A model generated the notes under the pieces. That model made no database searches and was not told the origin of the DNA. It worked only from the letters and a program-made list of their open reading frames with translations. The position numbers and the translations under genes are program-made. From contig CM055112.1 of NCBI GenBank assembly GCA_029204225.1, forward strand, positions 21,518,578 to 21,582,577: a stretch of 64,000 bases of DNA, read 5' to 3'. The stretch comes from Diphasiastrum complanatum. Taxonomy: Eukaryota > Streptophyta > Lycopodiopsida > Lycopodiales > Lycopodiaceae. Shown here one piece after another: positions 40,429 to 52,880 of the stretch (positions are counted from its first letter, which is position 1; the number at the start of each line of letters is the position of its first letter).

Positions 40429-41316
40429 TTGAGAAATTTTATCAAAAAATTTTGGTTTGCCTTCAATGAAAACCACCCACTGATTTCTTGCATTTGCATC
40501 CTGGATAATTTGTTTCCTGGCTTGCCAGTGTGTGTGTGTAAGGTCATCATCCATAAAAATAAAAGTCCCTTTCAATTTGGCTCTAAGGCGTAAAGCTGCG
40601 TTGCGGCTGTTCATAGAGCGAAACTTGATAAACAAGACATTAGTGTCAAACTTACTTCTCCAAGCTGTGTCAAATCCATCCGTGGTGTGTGTGAGCTTAG
40701 TTAAAAGGAGGTCTTTTGCCTCTTCAATGGGCTTATCCCCGTCGGGAATCCCCCTAACCCGGATATTAAAGGCTTTTTTGGCCCTTCTTTCTTGCTCGGA
40801 GAAGACATCTTCTAGTGTAGAATTCATAACTGCATGTTGAACCGAGCTTGAAGATTCAACCTTACCATCGTTTTTGAGACGCGCTTCGCATGTCTTCGTT
40901 TCTTCTACTTGTTTCTCAAGGCTGGATATTTTGTTTGATGTCTCCTCCAATATATTCTTTTGAGGGATATGTTCCGCAATCCGTTGCTTGAGATATACAT
41001 TTTCTTATTCAAGCTGCTCCATTCGCTTTTTAACCCCACAGAGATCCAAAATCAGCTTGCCGTTCTCAATGTCAAAAGAGTGTAATTGTCTTTTGAGTCC
41101 GATGATTTCTTGTCGAATAAAGCTGATGTCAAAAGCAAAGAGGCCTTCAGTAGGTTTGGAGGGGGTATAATCGACTGTGGGCAATTGATTAACTGCAAAT
41201 GTTTCGACAGTAGGGCGAGCATCTGTCTTGGATTCCGATGCAGATGCTGTGGACAGATCAGAAGTGGATGCGGTGGATACACTTAAAACAGGTACGATGG
41301 CAGGAGCAGGTACCAA
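40426..41316 (-). pseudogene. LINE F ORF1, one nonsense codon
   Basis: Ser/Thr/Ala-rich N-terminus, VDYTPSKPTEGLF, coiled coil, RRM-like FNIRVRGIPDG, and C-terminal FMDDDLTHTHWQARKQ with WVVFIEGKPKFFD. A TAA replaces CAA in LEQENVYL near 41,005; the frame is the same on both sides. It ends with TAA at 40,426-40,428. Confidence 0.88.
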
Positions 41317-41499
41317 AAACTCAGATGTGAGGGACAGGGGGGGTGTTTTCTGGGTCTCCCAAAGTAGGGCATGGTGGAGAGTGGGGGGAGTTACCTCCCC
41401 CTCGTTTGTTGCATGGAGCCATCGCTCCAGGGAATGGTAGTTGATAGACAGCTTCAGGTGTGAGAAAGAGAGAGGTCCGCTTTCCCAGATGTCCGTTCC

Positions 41500-41760
41500 A
41501 CAAAAGTGCGCTCCCCAGATGTCCGCTCAGATGTCCAGAGCTCAGACAAGCCCTGCTCAGAGATTTGTGCCCTTCAGAAATCTATGCTGCAGAGCGAGGT
41601 CCATGCTGTCCACTCAGAGATCCGTGCATGCTGCCCGTACAGAGATCCGTCCATGCTCAGCGATCAGTTCACTCAGAGATCCGTCCGTGCTCAGAGATCA
41701 GTCCGCGCAGAGATCCGCTCAGAGATCCATCAGTTAGGACCGTGTCAGTTAGGACCGTGC
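41500..41760. repeat. Repeated words in the 5' region of LINE F
   Basis: Many copies of CAGAGATCCGTCC, CAGAGATCAGTCC and CAGATGTCCG-type words. These may be promoter repeats of the LINE 5' UTR; similar words occur in the 5' region of LINE L (54,700-54,870). Confidence 0.65.
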
Positions 41761-41843
41761 CAGATCAGCTGGCCAGGGAAACAGTCAGCGAGCAGTCGCA
41801 AGGTCCATGCTGGTCGCGATGGTGCAACGCACTGGTCGCGCTG

Positions 41844-41845
<2 letters not shown>

Positions 41846-41893
<48 letters not shown>
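41846..41893. repeat. (GA)n microsatellite
   Basis: GA tract between the 5' end of LINE F and the 3' end of LINE G. Confidence 0.96.
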
Positions 41894-41895
<2 letters not shown>

Positions 41896-43203
41896 AAGCT
41901 TTATTAATGTCTTTTCCATGCCAAAAGACATATAAGACTAGTGAAGTACATGTCAAGTATGTGGTAATTGTGGAGCGTATAAAACAACTCTAAAACTGTA
42001 ATAAAGAAAAACATCTAGTGGGAGTTAAGATAACTACATAAATGAGAATGTCTGTGCATGGTAGTCAAATGTATCCATGTTAAGATGTCAGGTCTGTGCT
42101 AGTGCTGTAGAAGGATGTAATGCGAGCTGTAGCATGAGGAAGCGCAGGAGCCCGTTGATGTCGCCTGTGAACAGGAGCATGTATAGTGCATCTCTGTGTA
42201 GGAGGTCTAGTGTGGCGTGTAACTCTTGTGGCCGCCTGAGGTTGGGTGGTGCGTTGTCTCTGCATCCTAGGTCTGGGAATGTCATCGCAATCGTTGTCAG
42301 TCATGTTTGCATCAGGATGTGATCTCCTGCGAGAGAAGAAGGATGTAATCTGAGACTGTGTGTCTGGATAGGTATGCTGAGCTGTCTGACATAGGTCCTG
42401 ACGCAGGAGGGACATCTCACGCATTAGAAGGGCCACACATCGGGGGTCCTAATATGAGATGAGGGAGCGTAATGTAACTAGGGTCTGACGAAAAAGGCAA
42501 TGATATCCCCCTCTGATCTCATGGTAAACTGGACATGTGAATAGAAAATGCTCCTTTGACTCGACCATAGATAATGAACATAACTGACAAAGCCGCTCCT
42601 CTCGTGGGGTACCCTTGAAGCGTCCAGTCTCAATCGCCAACTGGTGTGAAGACACTCGAAACTAGCCCGGTATAAACCGAAGCCCATGAGATAGTCCTGA
42701 GGTGAGATAGTGTGGCAAAACTGGAAATCCCGCTGTGTCTAGCTCCAAAAAGTGTCCTGTAATAGTCGGGTTTGGATGGTGCCATATAATTAGCAATGAT
42801 ATGCCCAATCATAATGGTGCGATAATTACCAGGGTCCATGGGGTCAACCAGTTTTGTGGAAGGGAAGCTGGAGACAACTGCTTGATTGAGCAAAGTGGCT
42901 AGGGTAGGTGAAAGTGTATCTACAGCATGGATTAATAGTTCGGATTCAAGGTCGTCAATATCATGGGTGCGACAGTCTTTTGATGGCCGTCACCATGTCC
43001 GGGGTGAAGAAAGTGAAAGTAGTCGGCCGGGGAGAAATGGAGATGGGTGTGTCCATGGGTGCAGTATATAAGGTAGTGGCATATGTAGTCCAGGTATGAA
43101 GGTCAGTGAGGGGAGGAGGTGGGGTACGGGGGGGGGGGGATGAATTCTCTCCAGAAGGCATCGGAGGAGGTACTGCAAAGGGAATCGACTAAGCTTTTCT
43201 CTT

Positions 43204-43206
<3 letters not shown>
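41894..43206 (-). mobile_element. LINE G, RT core deleted
   Basis: The 3' end (hairpin 41,909-41,938, with a G-T pair from ATGTC/GGCAT), tail motifs QSQITSFF and ARITSFY, and the knuckle are kept. Near 42,772 the C-terminal KPDYYR region is joined straight to the N-terminal RT region, removing the catalytic core. The copy ends in the endonuclease-RT linker at the GA tract. Confidence 0.85.

Positions 43207-43273
<67 letters not shown>
43207..43273. repeat. (GA)n microsatellite
   Basis: GA tract between LINE G and the 3' end of the next LINE. Confidence 0.96.
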
Positions 43274-43276
<3 letters not shown>

Positions 43277-43486
43277 TTTTATGTCTTTTGTCAAGTGTGT
43301 GGTGCAATTAGGAGCATATAAACTGTCTTCAATAACAGTAAAGAAAAATATACTAAGTATGACTGCTAATATCACAAAGTGGAACTAGAAATGAATGTCT
43401 AACTATCAAAACGATAGCATCAGGGATGGTGTAATATGTTGTCGTCAAGTCCTTTGATGATTGAAGAAAGATGTAATGGGTAGAAG
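43274..43486 (-). mobile_element. LINE 3' end, interrupted by an LTR element
   Basis: Begins GAGCTTTTTTATGTCTTTTG, with the 3' hairpin lost, followed by the 3' UTR and a C-terminal ITSFF motif. The LTR element at 43,487 cuts it; LINE sequence reappears at 46,353. Confidence 0.7.
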
Positions 43487-46352
43487 TTATGGACTCGGCT
43501 CATTACATGCGTCACGTCCATTCTTTTATTCTTTTATTCTTTATTATGAATAAGTAGGCCTATGGGTCCTTTTTATTCATGTACTGGCTTTGGGGCCCTA
43601 TTTGGTCAAATTTTTAGGACTTAGTCATATTGATTTGGAGTGGGGGTCCTCCTATTTGGGGGCCACACTATTTTCCCTCCAAAACTTTTGCCTCCCTCTA
43701 CTTCTGAATTCTTACTTTGGTTCATCGGTAGGGTATATGTAGGGCAGCAGTGTAGTTTTTTATTCAGTTGATGATGATTGCTCTTCTTTAGCCTCATTAA
43801 ATATTCTTTCTTTCATGCTTTCTAGCCTAAGTCTTGCTTTCTAGCATAGCTAGTGAAATTTAGCTTAACTTGGTATCAGAGCACCTTCTTGGCTAGTTGG
43901 CGCCCACTTTGGAGGAGAAATTTTTGCAGGAGAAGATTGCTTGTGGCTGGCACCCTACCTTCTATGCTTGGATCTTGGCTAGTGCCCACTTTCTCCAACA
44001 TTTTTCTCCCTTTTGTTGGCTGGTGCCTTCCTACATTTGCATGGTGGAGGCTAGTGCCCACCGTTTTCCTCTGTTTTATGGCTGGCCCCTGTTCTCTTGC
44101 TATGATTGACTGTTTTTGACATACCTCTTTTATGCTGGCGCCCACTGTCTTCTGCATTTTCAGCCTATTCTTCTTCATTTCCAGCTTGTGTTGACAGGAT
44201 TTCGGTAGCTGGTTGGAACCTATATTGGCTTCATCATCTTCAGCTTTCCACCTATCTTGTTGGCACTACCGTTGGATGATGGATCGACATCCACCCAGGT
44301 ACTTTGCTTGCTCCTCTTTTGCTTGCTTTTTCGCTTTCCCTGCACACTTTTTGTAGTTCCTTTTTACCGCAGTCCTTCCTGCCATCTTCAGACCAATTTT
44401 CCACCCTCTTTCTGCGCATTTCCAGCCTTTTTCAGCCCTTTATTTGGCTGTCTTATTCCATCTTTCTTGGCTGTTTTTGTGCCATTTCGGTGTTTTTGGA
44501 AGATAGACTAAGTTGGGGTGACGACAAACGTCTTCTCACTCAGGTTTTATCTTTTCCTTATTACCTATGGCTACTTCTTCAGCGGACGATCCACCACTTT
44601 AGATGATCCTTTTACGCACATTGATGCTCGCATGGATCGCTTTGATAGTCGTATCGATTGTATCCTTTATTTCCTCTTCTTGGTGTTTTTGCTTTAGTCT
44701 ATTTTGATGACATTCTTGTTTTTAGTACTTCTTTGTCTAACCATGTGTTGCATCTCTCGTTTGTGTTTGAGTTACTTGCTAAGCATCAATTGTTTGCTAA
44801 ATTGTCAAAATGTTCCTTTGCTGTTGCTGAGATTGAGTTTTTGGATTTCCTTGTTTGTGATGGTTGTATTCATCTTGATCCTCGGAAGGTTCAGGCTATT
44901 GAGGTTTGGCCTGTTCCCGTTCATTTATTCGTATGTTTTTAGGTATGGCTACCCATCTTCGTCCTCCTGTTAAGTATTTCGCCACTGTGCTGCCCCGCTT
45001 CATTCTTTGTTGAAAAAGCCTCATAAGTTTGTTTGGACTCCTGAGTGTAGACTGCTTTTGATGCTTTATGTCATGCCATCGTTTTTGCCGTCGTTATGTG
45101 CTTGCCACTGAGATTGAATTTTTGGATTTCCTTGTTTGTGATGGTCGTAGTCATCTTGATCCTTAGAAGGATCAGGCTATTGAGGTTTGGCCTGTTCCCG
45201 TTCATTTTATTCGTATGTTTTTAGGTATGGCTACCCATCTTCGTCGTCCTATTAAGTATTTCGCCACTGTGCCACCCCGCTTCATTCTTTGTTGAAAAAG
45301 CCTCATAAGTTTTGGACTCCTGAGTGTAGACTGCTTTTGATGCTTTATGTCATGCCATCGTCCAGCAACGTCATCAGACTTCTCGTGATCACCATCGTCA
45401 TCATGTCCTGTTTGAAGTTGGTGATATAGTTTATCTTTGGCTACGTTTTGCGCGACATCATTTTGTTCAGGGCCACGCTTTTACTGAGAGGCTTGCACCA
45501 AGTTATTATGGGCCTTATCGTATTCTGGAGTGCCTCAGTCCTGTTACATATTGCTTACAGCTGCCTGATTCTACACGTGTCTATGATACCTTTCATGTTA
45601 GCTTGTTACGTGCTGCCATTGAGGATGATGCTCCTTGCGATCTCACATTTCCTATAGATCCTGAGCTATTTCCTTTCTTACCAGCTGCGATTCTCCAGAT
45701 TCGCCTTCAACATAGTCGGCACCGCCGACAAGTTTAGTTTTTGGTAGAGTGGGATGGTCGTCCTATCGAGGAGGCCACATGGAAGCCTATTGATGATATT
45801 TATCATTCACCATTATTGGTAGATTAGGCTCGAGCCCTCATGGCCTTGGTTATTTCCTCTACCACGAATATCATGCGGATGTTCCCTCTACCTGGTGATT
45901 CGGCTAGCCATGGCTATTTCTTTTTTGCATCTATATCACATTACTATAGTATTTGCTTTAGTCTTGTATGTTGCTTGTGGGGTATCTGTTGTGACGACTT
46001 ATGCCCTCTCCATCAATATTTCCATTAGTTCATGCTTTTTAAGTATTTAGTGTACTTACATTGTTGTTTTTGAGATAGTCTTAATGCTTGCTAGTCGATG
46101 GAGGGCTTTGTTTTTCTGCAGTGGAGAGTTATGGGGACTTGGCTCATTACATTCGTCATGTCCATTCTTTTATTCTTTATTATGCATAAGCAGGCCTATG
46201 GACCCTTTTTATTCATGTACTGGCCTTGGGCTCTATTTGGTCACATTTTTAGGACTTGGTCATATTGATTTGGAGTGGGGGTCCTCCTATTGGGGAGGGG
46301 GGGGTGCACTATTTTCCCTCCAAATCTTTTGCCTCCCTCTACTTTTGAATTC
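43487..46352 (+). mobile_element. Ty3/gypsy chromovirus fossil with two LTRs, internally shrunken
   Basis: The 5' LTR is about 43,487-43,868, followed by the primer-binding site TGGTATCAGAGC (43,871-43,882) for initiator Met tRNA. The 3' LTR copy is about 46,126-46,352 and incomplete. They share long words such as TTTTTATTCATGTACTGGC and CATATTGATTTGGAGTGGGG and are about 90% alike by eye, so the insertion is not recent. Internal parts are an RT segment (about 44,690-44,930) and an integrase end with chromodomain (about 45,400-45,825). An internal block of about 275 bp is duplicated (about 44,830-45,360). Broken and much shortened; inserted into LINE sequence. Confidence 0.85.
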
Positions 46353-46505
46353 CTGGCTGACGTAGTTCCTACCGCAGTAAGAACATCTCCCTGACCATGA
46401 GTGCAACACATCGTGGATTCTCATATGTCATCAAGACCTGCTACTACTGAAGAAAGATGTAATGGGGGGTCGACGAATCGGAATCGGAATCGGAATCAGA
46501 ATCAG
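46353..46505 (-). mobile_element. LINE fragment on the far side of the LTR element
   Basis: Contains words of the LINE C-terminus (AAGAACATCTCCCTGACCATG, minus-strand REMFLLR, and PPITSFFSS), then a GAATCG hexamer run (46,470-46,497) like the tails of LINEs C and F. The order is scrambled relative to an intact LINE. Confidence 0.55.
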
Positions 46506-46529
46506 CATCAAATCGTGATTTAGTGAAAC

Positions 46530-47165
46530 TATAGTCACTCATGATTGCAATGCTTGTTGCTTAATTTGCACCTTAAATGGTGAGCAACTTCTATGTGCTT
46601 GCTCCTTGCATGGAAGTTTGGATTTGAAGCAAGTGCTTGGGCTGGGATGTTGTCACACATTATCAATGGAACGTCTTCAGATCTGATGATTTCGAGTTCC
46701 TCCAAAAGCCTCTTGATCCACAAGATCTCTTTTGTTGTTGTAGTCAATGCTTTGTGCTCGGCCTCAGTGGAAGAGAGAAACCGTGTCATGCTTTTTAGAG
46801 AGTGAAGAGATGACGCTTCTCCAATGAAAATAGCGTGAGCACTTATGAATTTTCTATCCATCTTATCACCTGCAAAATGCGAATCTGAAAATCCAATCAA
46901 ACAAATTTTTTCTCCCCTATAAAAGATTCCAAGCTGAGGGTGCTAAAAATGTATCTCAGCACATGTTTTGCCAATTTCTAATGATAAATCATTGGAGATT
47001 GCATGAATTGACTCAACCTATTGACACTATACCTCAGATCTGGTCTTGTAATGGTTAGCGAGGATGGATTGTACTCAAAAGTGAAATTAAGAGTGAGAAG
47101 GTGAGTATCATGAGGACCCCAACCTCGCATCACTATAATCAATACACAGGTCGAGCTAGGCCCCT
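46530..47165 (-). mobile_element. Ty1/copia scrap (RT end and RNase H)
   Basis: The minus strand reads SLTITRPDLRYSVNRLSQFM, the end of a copia RT, then IGFSDSHFAGDKMDRK and SSTEAEHKALTTTTKEILWI, the copia RNase H signature. Short and broken. Confidence 0.82.
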
Positions 47166-48053
47166 TGACCACCCACGGGATTTTATTCCAAGGTTAGGCA
47201 GGGGCACAACAGTAAATGAACTGCCTATGGAAGATAAATAAATGTGTACCAAATGTATACAAACTTTGTGAAACGCTTCGAAGAGTAGCATAAATAAAAT
47301 ATGAGTAACTTAAAATAGACATTTCACTTCCATTTCATGACTAAGAGATGTATCATATATTCATTAATAAAAGTACCTAGGGATGGGCTAGATGGGTTGG
47401 TGGAGGACCTGTTGGGGCTCCAAATGATTGATGGACCTAACCGCCCCCCGCCCCAAAAAAAAAACAAAAGCACTTGTGTTTTAAGAATCATTTTTCCAAT
47501 GTGGCTTATGGTCAACAATTTGTCATCTACATTCATTGTGAGGAAGTTGAGCTCGTAAGATCTCTTGTACTTTTATGTTCGTCTACCAATAAATTTTGTC
47601 TTGTACTTTCAGCTGTAACTTGTTCTGCATTCTCCTGCGCTGTGTATCATGTTGTTGTTGTGCTACATTGTTGTAAGATAGTGCTGCATACATACACCTT
47701 CAATTTCCCAAATGTTATCAGGGTTACCTGTGTTCCTGTGAGGCTGTGACTGTCAGTTGCAACTTCCCACCATGGTTAGAGTTTTTCCTATAAGTATAAG
47801 GTTTCAGATATTCAGATAAAGTTTCAATTCTGCAATTTGTACTACAAGCCAAGGTCTAGAAACACTACTTTATAAAAACTACAAACTATACGAGAGGTTT
47901 TATATGGGTTTCAGATTCTGGCACATGCTAAATTTCAGATCATGCATTGCTGATTGTGATCCATCCCTTGTATGGTTTTTGGCTGTTTAAATTTGTTAAC
48001 TTTCTTATATTCTCTGTTATTGAGAATATTTTTGTTATCATGACGTTATATAG
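47166..48053. other. No recognised gene; presumed XPO4 intron
   Basis: I looked for an upstream exportin-4 exon here and found none. Earlier exons are probably left of the window's transposon block or unrecognised. Confidence 0.4.
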
Positions 48054-48161
48054 TGTATTGGAGGAAATGCTGACCCTACAGCTACCATGGAGGAGCTTCA
48101 CTGGTTATTGCTAACATCTGGTCATGTCCTTGCTGATTCTGGTGATGGAGAAACTCCGCTG
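48054..48161 (+). CDS. XPO4: Exportin-4 exon (a)
   Basis: Acceptor TAG at 48,051-48,053, donor GTATAT at 48,162. The 36 codons contain MEELHWLLLTSGHVLADSGD and GETPL, matching the exportin-4 segment EDIHWLILVTGYLLADD..GETPL as I remember it from the human protein. Exportin-4 is a HEAT-repeat karyopherin that carries cargo across the nuclear pore with Ran-GTP. Ends in phase 0 and joins exon (b) to give GETPL-VPETI. Confidence 0.88.
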
Positions 48162-48425
48162 GTATATTCCTGATTTTGTAGTTCTTACTGCTATGTGAAG
48201 CATAATGGAGAAGTTGTGCCAATGTGCTTGACTAATCTTGTCAACAACATTGAAAGAAAAGGATAAAGAAAGAACTCAACTATCTCTTACATGAGTGTCA
48301 GCTAGTCTTCTGAATGCTCCATGTCAGCTATGTATACAAGTTTCATATTTTCATGCATGATGTACCTTATTTGTAAGAGTGCTGGGAGCTAGTAGGTTGC
48401 TATTTTTTTTGTTCTTTGATTGCAG

Positions 48426-48499
48426 GTTCCAGAGACAATTTCAGCTTTGAGGCCAAACACTTCGAATTCGGCAGATCATCCTGCTGTACGTCTTTCAAG
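48426..48499 (+). CDS. XPO4: Exportin-4 exon (b)
   Basis: Acceptor TTGCAG, donor AG|GTGATC. It encodes VPETISALRPNTSNSADHPA followed by VRLS and ends two bases into a codon, which fits the start of exon (c). The intron before it is 264 bp. The segment follows GETPL in exportin-4. Confidence 0.85.
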
Positions 48500-50379
48500 G
48501 TGATCCACCATTCCTACCCTTTGGTCCCTTTTGCTAAATCAGTCCATCCTGAAATTAGTATTTGCGAAGCAAGGAAACAAGTAGAGCATGCAAAAGTCAA
48601 TAGTTTTAACATTTACGATTTGATCTTTTTTTGTGATTATTTGTCCTATTGTGAGCTAATGTATCTCAGCACTGGTGGCTAAAAGCTACTAGCCACTTGG
48701 TGACAGAAATCTATATTGAAAATATAGAAAATAAGTCTTTGCCTGAAAGGTGGTTGAGATCACCTGGTCAATGCCTTGTATTCCTTTTCGGTTTCAATAA
48801 AAAAGCCATATAAGCAAAGTTGTAAGCCAGCTAGCAAGAAAATAGACTTGCTATTTAAACTTTATGGTGAGAAGGCTGTGTTCAGATGGATAATCAGAGC
48901 TAACTGGTGCCAATTTGACATTGAACGAGCAAACACAAGTCGAATGGCTCAAAGATTGGAAGTTTCTCATACGTAATGATGTGGTAGCATGTGTTGCCAT
49001 GAATTGAGTGCTGAAACTGAAGGCCAAGCACAAAGTTATCAACAACAATAAGAGGGAAATCTTTCAGTTCATATCAGTATGAAAGTAGAACAAATGAGGC
49101 CAACTGTGTCGCTACAACTCATAGGCTAGTTTTGAGGTCACAATTGAATACAGAAGGTTTGCACGACCATGACGTTTTAGTGCACGAGCATCAATCATGA
49201 TCAACTATTCCTATTAGGAACAGATGACAACGATGAATTTGATAATAGGAGTTGAAGAAGAAATGGGATGTGAAAAAGGACGAGAAGCACGTGAAATGGA
49301 AGTAGACTGAAGGTCAGGATATCTATGCTGTAGAGGATTGCCAAGGGACATAGGATGAGAAAGAGATGTAGGATAGAAAGAAGAAACATCATGCTTGAGA
49401 GTGCCTTGTAGACCAGGTACCTAGTGTGAATGAGCTGTGTCTCATGAAGATCTAGGAATAAGAAAGATAATCTTGTAAAGCAAGCAGTTTAGTTAGACAA
49501 ATCACTCCTTTGGGAGTGTACGGGATAGATATCAACCAAGCCATTGAGGGTGGTCCCTACATTTCACGACTGATCGCACATGACAGGACATGAAATATGG
49601 AGTTGTGCTCCATGATCAAGAAAGATATTGATAATATTCAATGAGAACAATCGATTCCACGCATTTTTCCAGAATAGCTACCCACAAGTTCTCTCAGTGC
49701 ATCCAACTGATGCCACACCTTGAAAACAATGTGCAATATTTACCTCGACAAGTGGGGTATCCAAACCAATGAAGTATAACTTCCTCTCCATGCAGTCACA
49801 TGATGTAACTAGGAGAAAAAGTTCTTTTTCAACAAGGCCAATAATATAGAAGGTTATTCAAGCAAAAAACCAATTTTTTTTTTCTGATTACCACAATTTA
49901 TGCTAGTAGACCCTGCTTTACCACCAGTTCAATCCAATAATCACACCCACTCTTCAAATACATCTTTAAATAGAGTTGAAAACATATGCCAACATATAGG
50001 AAACTGATGATTCTGCGACTAGTGGACCCCACTTAAAGTGATGCCATGTAGTGAGTCCCGCTCCAGAAGGAATCTGTCAATAAACGCGCCACCAAGTAGT
50101 AACACATCCATCCAGATGCGTTGCAGCTAACCAGACACATTGCGGATTACCTTTCAAAATCATAAGGAAATTAGGTCAGCAAAATATATCTCGAGCTCAG
50201 AAGAACTAAAGTGCATGGAATGCTGTTCTGAATAACCAATGGTTCAAACCAGAACTAGTAGAGCCAACTGCGGCGCTGATGATGTAGATGGAAGGGAAGG
50301 GAGTATAACTGGATCTGAAATGGATGAAGCAAAAAGAGGGGCAGCTTGAGAATTCAGAGAGGTCACTTGAGCCTGCATA
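48500..50379. other. XPO4 intron, no recognised feature
   Basis: Left part of the intron between exons (b) and (c). Nothing recognised on either strand. Confidence 0.5.
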
Positions 50380-51790
50380 AAAAGCATACTGGATTGGATG
50401 TTGGCAAGCATCTTTTCAAGGATTGTCCTCGACGCGCAGGCAAGAAGCTCTGTGTATTACAGTAGTGTCAAGATAAGGACAAGGATGACGAAATTTTGGA
50501 TGATATTGGTAAGCGATGATCAGGACACTGGACTTGTCATGGCTATCTCGGTGCTTCCCGGTGCGGAAGCTTTTTCCACAGGCACCAGTTTGCTTTTTGT
50601 CCACCAAGGTGCGTGGACCCTAACATTTTCCAGATAGTGAGCTGATACGCATGAGGGGGAAGCTGGAAGGTCATGACGTGCTCATCCTATTTGACACTGG
50701 TTCCTCACATAATATTGTTAATTCATGCGTGGTGAAGAAGTTTTGCTTAGCTACTATTCCTTGTGATTAACGGTATATAGTTGAGATACCAAATGGCAAG
50801 GAAACAGAGGTTGGGGATGAGAGTCTCTCAGGCACCTTTGTCTATTCAAACATATGCCAAGAAGTTAAACTTTCAAATGATTAAACTAGCTAAGTTTGAT
50901 ATTATACTTGGTAAGGGCTGGCATGCGAGTAAGCAGCCTGCTATAGATTTTGTATCGCATGTGTATAACTTTAGACATAACGTTATGTCTCATGTCTTAA
51001 AGGGGGAGAGACCATCTATTGAAGGTTCCTAATAGGATGAGCCTAAATAAGGAGGAAGCCAAAAAGATTTTGCATACCTCAAGTTGGGGTATGTCTGTCC
51101 ACAGTCCTAGTTATTCACCCTTCGCCTCTCCCATTTTGCTTGTTAAAAAAAAAGATGGTAATTTTTGGATGTGCGTTGATTACAGAGGATTGAATAAGAT
51201 CATTGTAAAGCACGGATATCCGATGCCCGTGATTGATGATCTACTAGATGTGTTGCAAGGTGCAACCAGTTTCAGTAAGATGGATCTCAAAAGTTGGTAC
51301 CATCAAATACGGATGAGATGAAGACGGCCTTCCGAACCCATTTTGGGCATTATGAGTTTGTGCTTATGTCGTTTGGGCTAACCAATGCACCAGCCACGTT
51401 CATGATGCTCATGAACGATGTTTGTTGTCAATTTTATTGACGATAAACTTTTCTATAGTAAGGCAATAGCTGAGCATGAGATTCATCTCTAGACTGTATT
51501 TGGCTAGTTACAAGCTTCTGTCCTATAGAGAAGTCCCACGCACGAGTAGAGTTGTATGCGATCTTACATGCGCTCAAGGTGTTGGGGGGATTATTTATAT
51601 GGTGCCGAATTTTATGTGTACATAGACAATCATACTTTGAAGTTTTTTTTATACTCAGCCAGATTTGAAGGACCTCCAAGCTTGGTGGGCCGAGTTGATA
51701 TAGGAATTTCATTTGGAAATTCGCTTCTGAAAAGGGAAAAAATGTGGTCGCCAATAAACTTTCGTGTATTGCATCATATTTTTATATTAA
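50380..51790 (+). mobile_element. Ty3/gypsy scrap inside an XPO4 intron
   Basis: Parts: zinc-knuckle-like end (GKHLFKDCPRR, about 50,410), protease with FDTGSSHN (about 50,690), reverse transcriptase (about 51,100-51,420) and a piece of RNase H (about 51,590-51,690). Related to the chromovirus at 9.25-13.65 kb. Broken many times; old. No LTRs seen. Confidence 0.82.
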
Positions 51791-51925
51791 GCACCTATGA
51801 TATTAATCACAAAACTTAGCTTGGGAACGCATGGGCTTAAATGTTTATGATATTTTTGGTCTTTTTTTACTAGCTTTGAGTTGTTTATGCTCACTTATAC
51901 TCGACGTTGATTGTTGATCACGCAG

Positions 51926-52001
51926 TGCTGCAATGGAATTGGCTCACCAAAGCTTGAACGTACACACTCAATCTGAAATCTTCAGTCCTCGTCTGATGGA
52001 G
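51926..52001 (+). CDS. XPO4: Exportin-4 exon (c)
   Basis: Acceptor ACGCAG, donor GAG|GTATGT. It completes a Ser codon from exon (b), then AAMELAHQSLNV and SEIFSPRLME. In exportin-4 this LSP/SPRLME segment directly precedes the VVWFLARW motif. The 3.4-kb intron before it contains a gypsy scrap. Confidence 0.85.
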
Positions 52002-52209
52002 GTATGTTTTCAAGCTGTAGTTTTATTGACTATATAACCCATACTTTAGAATAAACCCTTCCATTTCATAAATTCTCTCTCTATAACTATTGTGCTTCAA
52101 ATAACATAAGAAAACTAGAGAACGTCCAAGCCATGCATAACATGGGATAAGCAAAATGAAAAAAATCAGCTTGACATAGAACTATCTATGCCAAGCATAG
52201 CACACAATA

Positions 52210-52617
52210 AAAATGGGAGAACATTTGGGCACTACAAGGGATGAGGAATTTGGGGGAGATGAAGAAAATAATTTAGATAGCTGTTTCCCAACCTCCATCA
52301 CTATGGTCCGATGCCCGAGTCGGATTGGAGAGGTTAATTATTTATGGTTTTTTGAGATCCAATCTCATTTGTATCTTTCACTTCAAGATCTATGTCGATC
52401 CGATGGTTATTTCGGTCGCATCTGGCTATAAGTCATGGCAGGAAATTCTAGATCTAGTGAGGACCTTGGGATGCAGGATCCCAAGAAATCTCAAAATGAT
52501 AAGATACTAAATGGCTATTCCATAAGGAATGGCTTGCTTTTCTTTTGGGTCGAAATGGATGCTGCTGACTATGTTGCAGGAGCGGTCATTTATCAAGATG
52601 GTAGACCAATTGCGTAA
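52210..52617 (+). mobile_element. Possible gypsy scrap
   Basis: Near 52,550-52,615 a segment reads like the start of RNase H (VEMDAADYVAGAVIYQDGRP). The rest is unassigned. Old and broken. Confidence 0.5.
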
Positions 52618-52878
52618 ATACCAATGGCTATAAAAGAGTAAAAGATTCATCTCAAGTGTGTATGACATCATGGCAGTGTCAAAACATTTCCATAACAAAG
52701 CAACTAATAACAGAAGAAGAAAATGAAATGGTGAAGTACATAGACATGACTAACTATGTTGATACTAGCTAATCAAAAAATGATCTATGAACTACACAAG
52801 GTCGAAAGAATGTAGTGATGACAACCAAGGTAGGAGCTAGTAGGGTACCATGTCAAGACAACCATCAATGAGCGACTC

Positions 52879-52880
<2 letters not shown>

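Larger units (their letters stand above)
36642..41845 (-). mobile_element. LINE F, full length, two nonsense codons
   Basis: The 3' hairpin is at 36,670-36,699, with ORF2 (40,308-36,889 as its AUG-independent open region) and ORF1 (41,316-40,426) above it. A 5' region with many GAGATCCGTCC-type words follows to the GA tract at 41,846. ORF1 and ORF2 each carry one nonsense codon, so the copy is fairly recent. Confidence 0.93.

Noticed and set aside
43871-43882. tRNA gene because of TGGTATCAGAGC
   Set aside because: No cloverleaf surrounds it. It is the primer-binding site next to an LTR.
43463-46465. GAAGAAAGATGTAATGGG on both sides of the LTR element as a target-site duplication
   Set aside because: The word encodes the ITSFF motif, which occurs twice in each LINE C-terminus. 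The two copies are at different distances from the LTR edges, so they are LINE sequence and not a duplication made on insertion.
47474-47749. Possible upstream exportin-4 exon
   Set aside because: The 91-residue frame has no similarity I can see to exportin-4 and lacks convincing splice sites.
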